Shown here in pieces: positions 60,843-64,000 of a stretch of 64,000 nucleotides of DNA (its first letter is position 1; every line of letters begins with the position of its first letter). This DNA is from Mesorhizobium sp. ES1-4. Lineage in GTDB: Bacteria; Pseudomonadota; Alphaproteobacteria; Rhizobiales; Rhizobiaceae. The notes under the pieces are model-generated. The model was not told where the DNA came from and ran no database searches. It saw only the letters and a program-made list of their open reading frames with translations. The DNA lies in NCBI RefSeq assembly GCF_020164745.1, contig NZ_JAIUGV010000005.1, positions 248,001-312,000 on the forward strand, given 5' to 3'. Both the position numbers and the translations under genes were made by a program.

Positions 60843-61491
60843 GGAAATAAACGCCTCCCGCCGCGATCAATCCGCCCAGAGGCTGCGACAACCGTCCGCC
60901 GAAGGCCTTGCCCAGGAGAAGTCCGAATCCGATACCCAGCAAATGGATCAAGCCGGTGGCGATGACAAAGCCAATGGCATAATCGGCTGGATCAGCGGCA
61001 TTCGGCAGTTCCGCGCCATGGGCGTATCCATGGCAAATGGCGAAAACCGCAATCATAAGCAACGCAACCCATTCCGCTGGACGCCAGGCGCAAGCGATGG
61101 CCAGCCCCAGGGCTACGATAGACAGCGCAATGCCAATCTCGACACCGGGCAGCGGCACTCCTGCTATTCCGGCGATCCCGCCCGCGACCATGATCAATGG
61201 GAACGCAACCGGCAGCGTCCAGATCGAACGTCCGCCGATCTGGGCGCCCCACAGGCCCACGGCAAACATAGCCAGGAAATGATCCAGTCCGGTCAGGGGA
61301 TGTTCGAAGCCACTGCCAAACCCACCCGTCCCCGATTGAATGATATGCGCTTGCGCCATCGTGGAGCCGGCCGTCAGAGCTGTTGCTGTCGCCGCTACGC
61401 CACATGCAAGGTGGCCAAACCGGATTCGGCCACTGATCGACGGCAGCCCCGCTTTCTCTTCAAGAATCTGCACCACTCGCGAACCTGCCAT
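60832..61491 (-). CDS. HupE/UreJ-family metal (Ni/Co) permease
   Basis: A 219-residue protein. A late signal peptide (HLACGVAATATALTAGSTMA, cleavage near AQA) is followed by the HupE signature GFGSGFEHPLTGLDHFLAMF and, later, AICHGYAHGAELPNAAD. The His-rich H-P-x-x-G-x-D-H motif binds the metal. About six membrane helices follow. HupE/UreJ proteins import nickel or cobalt for hydrogenase, urease or cobalamin; no such enzyme is in the window. The true start may be some codons inside the frame. A CobW-type GTPase lies nearby on the other strand. Confidence 0.88.
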   Translation of the reverse strand: MAGSRVVQILEEKAGLPSISGRIRFGHLACGVAATATALTAGSTMAQAHIIQSGTGGFGSGFEHPLTGLDHFLAMFAVGLWGAQIGGRSIWTLPVAFPLIMVAGGIAGIAGVPLPGVEIGIALSIVALGLAIACAWRPAEWVALLMIAVFAICHGYAHGAELPNAADPADYAIGFVIATGLIHLLGIGFGLLLGKAFGGRLSQPLGGLIAAGGVYFLVV

Positions 61492-61656
61492 GTTGCCAAA
61501 CCGCCAAATTGGGTAGTGGGTCGGTTTGAAATTTGCCGCCTAAAACGCCGGTGTGATAGTACCAAGATTGGCGCCCCTCCCGCGACGTTGAGCGCCGGCA
61601 AGCCTGTCCCCGTAGCTGGGCCGATTTGGGCTTCGCGGCGCTCATCCAAGCACTGG

Positions 61657-61761
61657 TCAGAATTGTCCCCAATCTGGCGGCTCGAATAGACAGATCAACC
61701 CGAAGAGCGCAACCAACATTACCACGGCTACGACAACAGCGATTGTCGGCGCCCTGCTCAT
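61657..61761 (-). CDS. Possible 34-residue membrane peptide
   Basis: A minus-strand frame: MSRAPTIAVVVAVVMLVALF, then GLICLFEPPDWGQF and a TGA stop. It is one clean hydrophobic helix with a positively charged start and a short polar end, as in real small membrane proteins. There is no convincing ribosome binding site. Its place upstream of the HupE gene on the same strand makes a link possible. Confidence 0.3.
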   Translation of the reverse strand: MSRAPTIAVVVAVVMLVALFGLICLFEPPDWGQF

Positions 61762-61859
61762 GGCAGCCAAGGTAGCAGCCATCGCCCGCCAGGCAACTCA
61801 CGACATTGGCACGAGAAAAGCCCGTTGCAGCTGATGAGCGTAAGCGACGGGCTTCCTGC

Positions 61860-62110
61860 GATTTTCTCGGCGACTACGCCCCGGAGGGATCAGCGCGACG
61901 ATGTCGCCAATCTCCCAAACGCTTGTCCGTCACGCCAGCAGCGATGGCCGGTGTAACCCGCAGCGTCTTATGGATGTGCACGAAATTGTAGTACAGCGCA
62001 ACCGCGTGAGCGGGCGCTTCAATCTTCTTTGAGAAGCCGTTTGTCAGGCGAGTGAAGCGGCGCATATGCATCCGCATCGTCAGATTCCGGCGTTGCCAGG
62101 CAACGCCCGG
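61860..62110 (-). mobile_element. Decayed insertion-sequence transposase, C-terminal remnant
   Basis: The translation RRNLTMRMHMRRFTRLTNGF followed by SKKIEAPAHAVALYYNFVHI and HKTLRVTPAIAAGVTDK is the C-terminal end of a DDE transposase type common in Mesorhizobium and Bradyrhizobium, often named IS1-like. After GVTDK the frame shifts: one base fewer near 61925 would restore L-W-E-I-G-D-I-V. The catalytic N-terminal part and inverted ends are missing. It is an inactive fossil. Confidence 0.65.
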
Positions 62111-62330
62111 AACGGAGTCGTGGCTCAAATCGATGCCGCGATGCCAGAACTCACCAGAATTGCCGGCATATCCCTGACCATGCTTGCTCCCTGTGGGCAC
62201 GCACTGCCATTTACGGATTTCCCTCTTCGACCCCCGCCTTCAACGTCTCAAGACCGAACGAACCCGTCCTCCATGACGGAATAGCGACTCGATGACACCC
62301 GTCCAAACCTCGCATCTTTGTGCTTGATAC

Positions 62331-62343
62331 GTTATACCATAAC
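62331..62343. promoter_or_regulatory. Zur-like box upstream of the CobW-type gene
   Basis: GTTAT-ACC-ATAAC is a 5-3-5 inverted repeat 44-56 bases before the start of the CobW-type gene. It resembles the AT-rich GTTATA/TATAAC sites bound by the zinc repressor Zur in Proteobacteria. No regulator gene is adjacent, as usual for Zur targets. Confidence 0.5.
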
Positions 62344-62386
62344 CGATTACAAGATTAAAAACCCACCCTCAACGGAGCCTTCCGCG

Positions 62387-63349
62387 ATGCAGACCCAGAC
62401 TCCCGTGACCGTGCTGACAGGCTATCTCGGCGCAGGCAAAACCACGCTGTTGAACCGCATTTTGTCCGAAAATCACGGGAAGAAATATGCCGTCATCGTC
62501 AACGAGTTCGGCGAGGTCGGCATCGACAACGACCTTATCGTCGACGCCGACGAAGAGGTGTTCGAGATGAACAATGGCTGTATCTGCTGTACGGTGCGCG
62601 GGGACCTGATCCGCATCATCGACAGCTTGATGCGCCGTCGCGACCGTTTCGACGCTATTTTGGTGGAAACGACCGGACTTGCCGACCCGGCGCCGGTCGC
62701 CCAGACGTTTTTCGTCGACGAGGACGTGCGTTCCAAGACCAGGCTCGATTCCATCGTGACCGTGGTCGACGCCAAGCATCTGCTCGGCGAGATAGACGAA
62801 GCGCACGAAGCCCAGGAGCAATTGGCATTCGCCGACACTGTGCTGCTGAACAAGACCGACCTCGTCTCTGCCGAAGACCTGGAGGAGGTCGAAAGCCGCA
62901 TCCGGCGTATCAATCCCACCGTTTCCATCCACCGGACACAGCGTTGCGACGTCGACCTAGACAAGGTTCTCGGTCGCAATTCCTTCGACCTGGACCGTAT
63001 CCTGGAAGTCGAGCCGGATTTCCTCGTCGAGTTCCACGAGCATGAGCACGATGACCATGTGACCAGCTTTGCGCTGGTCACCAGGGATCCGCTCGATGCG
63101 CGAAAATTCCTGCCATGGCTGCAGATGATCACCCAGAAGTTCGGCATGGATATGTTGCGCATGAAAGGCATTCTCGCCTTCAAGGAGGACGACGACCGCT
63201 TTGTGGTGCAGGCCGTCCATATGCTGCTCGAGGGCGATCATCAGCGGCCGTGGAAGGCCGATGAGGAACGGATCAGTCGTCTTGTCTTCATCGGCCGCAA
63301 TCTGCCGAAGGACATCATCGAACGCGGCTTCATGGGTTGCCGGGCGTGA
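62387..63349 (+). CDS. CobW/COG0523-family GTPase, probable metal chaperone
   Basis: A 320-residue P-loop GTPase. Walker A is G-Y-L-G-A-G-K-T-T-L-L-N near residue 12, the metal-binding C-x-C-C motif is in NNGCICCTVRGDLIRII near residue 65, switch/Walker B is ILVETTGLADPAPV, and the N-K-T-D base-recognition motif is in LLNKTDLVSAEDLEEV. An acidic/His loop (EFHEHEHDDHVTS) precedes the C-terminal CobW domain. The start at 62387 has CGGAG upstream. COG0523 proteins deliver zinc or cobalt to target enzymes. The Zur-like box upstream favours a zinc-scarcity role, while the nearby HupE-type permease could also suggest Co/Ni. Confidence 0.9.
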   Translation: MQTQTPVTVLTGYLGAGKTTLLNRILSENHGKKYAVIVNEFGEVGIDNDLIVDADEEVFEMNNGCICCTVRGDLIRIIDSLMRRRDRFDAILVETTGLADPAPVAQTFFVDEDVRSKTRLDSIVTVVDAKHLLGEIDEAHEAQEQLAFADTVLLNKTDLVSAEDLEEVESRIRRINPTVSIHRTQRCDVDLDKVLGRNSFDLDRILEVEPDFLVEFHEHEHDDHVTSFALVTRDPLDARKFLPWLQMITQKFGMDMLRMKGILAFKEDDDRFVVQAVHMLLEGDHQRPWKADEERISRLVFIGRNLPKDIIERGFMGCRA

Positions 63350-63352
63350 CCT

Positions 63353-63703
63353 TTGATCACGAGAGGCTTGAAGCTGGTGAAATTCGTCAATCCGTTTGCG
63401 CCCAGGCGTGCGCCTTCATCATTGAATGCAGACAGGATCAAACAATGGATACGCAATGGGCTTGATCTGAAGGAAGAAGTCACAATCACCGTGACGGAGG
63501 TTCGCTGTCGCGAATCCGGCTGTCCTGACCTGGAAACAGTCATCAGCATATTCGAGGTGGAGCGGCCGATACGCTCCTTGCGCGTCGGCACGGCGGCGGC
63601 AATGATTGGCGAGCCCGACATCGTCCTCGCGCTGCAAATTGAGCAGCGGCTTTGCAACCAGAAGACGGGTTCACCCCAAAAGGTGAACGTCAAACAGCAT
63701 TGA
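63353..63703 (+). CDS. Small conserved protein downstream of the CobW-type gene
   Basis: A protein of up to 116 residues; the start is uncertain (TTG at 63353 here). The core KEEVTITVTEVRCRESGCPD, then LETVISIFE, has two close cysteines (C-R-E-S-G-C-P) that could bind a metal or form a redox pair. After it comes a small domain with R-P-I-R-S-L-R-V-G-T-A-A-A-M-I. It follows the CobW gene by 3 bases and is clearly part of its operon, so a role in metal handling is likely. No named family is recalled. Confidence 0.65.
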   Translation: MITRGLKLVKFVNPFAPRRAPSSLNADRIKQWIRNGLDLKEEVTITVTEVRCRESGCPDLETVISIFEVERPIRSLRVGTAAAMIGEPDIVLALQIEQRLCNQKTGSPQKVNVKQH

Positions 63704-63880
63704 AGGCATGGATGGATCGAGGATCAAATTGAATGGAGCGCTGATGGCAAGAGGATGCGCCGCTGCGGCGGTAACGACTAGACGCAGCGGACGCAAATAG
63801 GTCCGGTCGAGCGATTTCGGCAGGTCAACTGAGGGGCGCTGGTTGCTGCGGCCATGAGACGGCCTGTCGACCCGCTTGTC

Positions 63881-64000
63881 TCAACCCCTAAACAGAGCCC
63901 TGAGCTTGGCAAGGACGCTGTCATTCATGGCGGCCCGCACACCAAGTGCGACCCATCCTGCCTTCATCGTCGCGCCGACATGACAATGGCAAACAATACG
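63881..64000 (-). CDS. Possible C-terminal end of a gene running off the right edge
   Basis: On the minus strand a frame open to the window edge ends VRAAMNDSVLAKLRALFRG with a TGA stop at 63881-63883. The amphipathic, basic end looks protein-like, but only about 39 codons are visible, so neither identity nor even coding status is certain. Nothing else is seen from 63704 to 63880. Confidence 0.3.
   Translation of the reverse strand, partial: RIVCHCHVGATMKAGWVALGVRAAMNDSVLAKLRALFRG

Larger units (their letters stand above)
61492..62386. other. Gene-poor stretch between the HupE and CobW genes
   Basis: In these 895 bases I see only a possible 34-residue membrane peptide (61657-61761), a degenerate transposase fragment (about 61860-62110) and the Zur-like box at 62331. 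No intact longer gene is present. Confidence 0.55.

Noticed and set aside
61860..62343. Intact insertion sequence
   Set aside because: Only the C-terminal end of a transposase with a frameshift remains; no terminal inverted repeats or target duplications are visible.
1..64000. CRISPR arrays, tRNA or rRNA genes
   Set aside because: No regularly spaced direct repeats and no tRNA-like or rRNA-like stretches were found on reading; a covariance-model scan would be needed to exclude small RNAs fully.

Overview
The window looks like chromosome of a Mesorhizobium-type member of the Rhizobiales (Alphaproteobacteria). GC content is high, genes are dense and often overlap by a few bases, ABC transporter operons are abundant, and small palindromic intergenic repeats of rhizobial type are present. 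There is no rRNA, tRNA, CRISPR array or intact mobile element; the only mobile-element trace is a decayed transposase piece near 62 kb. The genus is an inference from protein style and repeats, not from a search.

Left third. From 0.2 to 16.9 kb lies a catabolic locus of about a dozen genes: a GcvT-like aminomethyltransferase, two phytoene-desaturase-type flavoproteins, a SAM methyltransferase, a BetI-like TetR regulator, a polyamine-type ABC importer split into two transcription units, an amine-oxidase-like flavoprotein, a class III aminotransferase and a Rieske oxygenase. Three promoter regions of this locus carry versions of one palindrome, TTGAATG-NN-CATTCAA. They therefore look like one regulon for import and demethylation or oxidation of an N-methylated or polyamine-like compound. 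An MmyB-type XRE regulator with a divergent SDR gene sits inside the locus. A response regulator, a hybrid histidine kinase and a divergent atypical OmpR-like regulator follow (17.8-21.6 kb), then a TetR-controlled RND efflux pump (22.5-27.6 kb).

Middle. At 27.6-35.3 kb a ROK-controlled ABC sugar importer is joined to a PfkB kinase and a SIS-domain enzyme, a combination that fits use of a sugar-amine (Amadori-type) compound. Next come a PiT phosphate transporter and a CorA-type channel. A ketone-body/PHB group follows: a patatin-like hydrolase, an acetoacetate decarboxylase broken by a one-base frameshift, and 3-hydroxybutyrate dehydrogenase. After a metallophosphoesterase comes an operon of a COG4091/DRL-type SAF-domain oxidoreductase with the E1-alpha, E1-beta and E2 parts of a 2-oxoacid dehydrogenase. 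The E2 gene carries two in-frame copies of a palindromic intergenic repeat in its linkers.

Right third. At 47.4-50.3 kb a tandem duplication holds two DUF930-like genes and a truncated copy of a HAD hydrolase 3' end. At 51.7-58.6 kb is a glucitol/sorbitol PTS (GutM, IIC, IIB, IIA) with its own HPr-Enzyme I fusion and a SorC-type regulator. No sorbitol-6-phosphate dehydrogenase is present; the HAD gene upstream has an operator-like site resembling the one before the regulator. The window ends with a cupin, an NAD(P)H oxidoreductase, a HupE/UreJ-type metal permease, a CobW-type GTPase behind a Zur-like box, and a small conserved protein.
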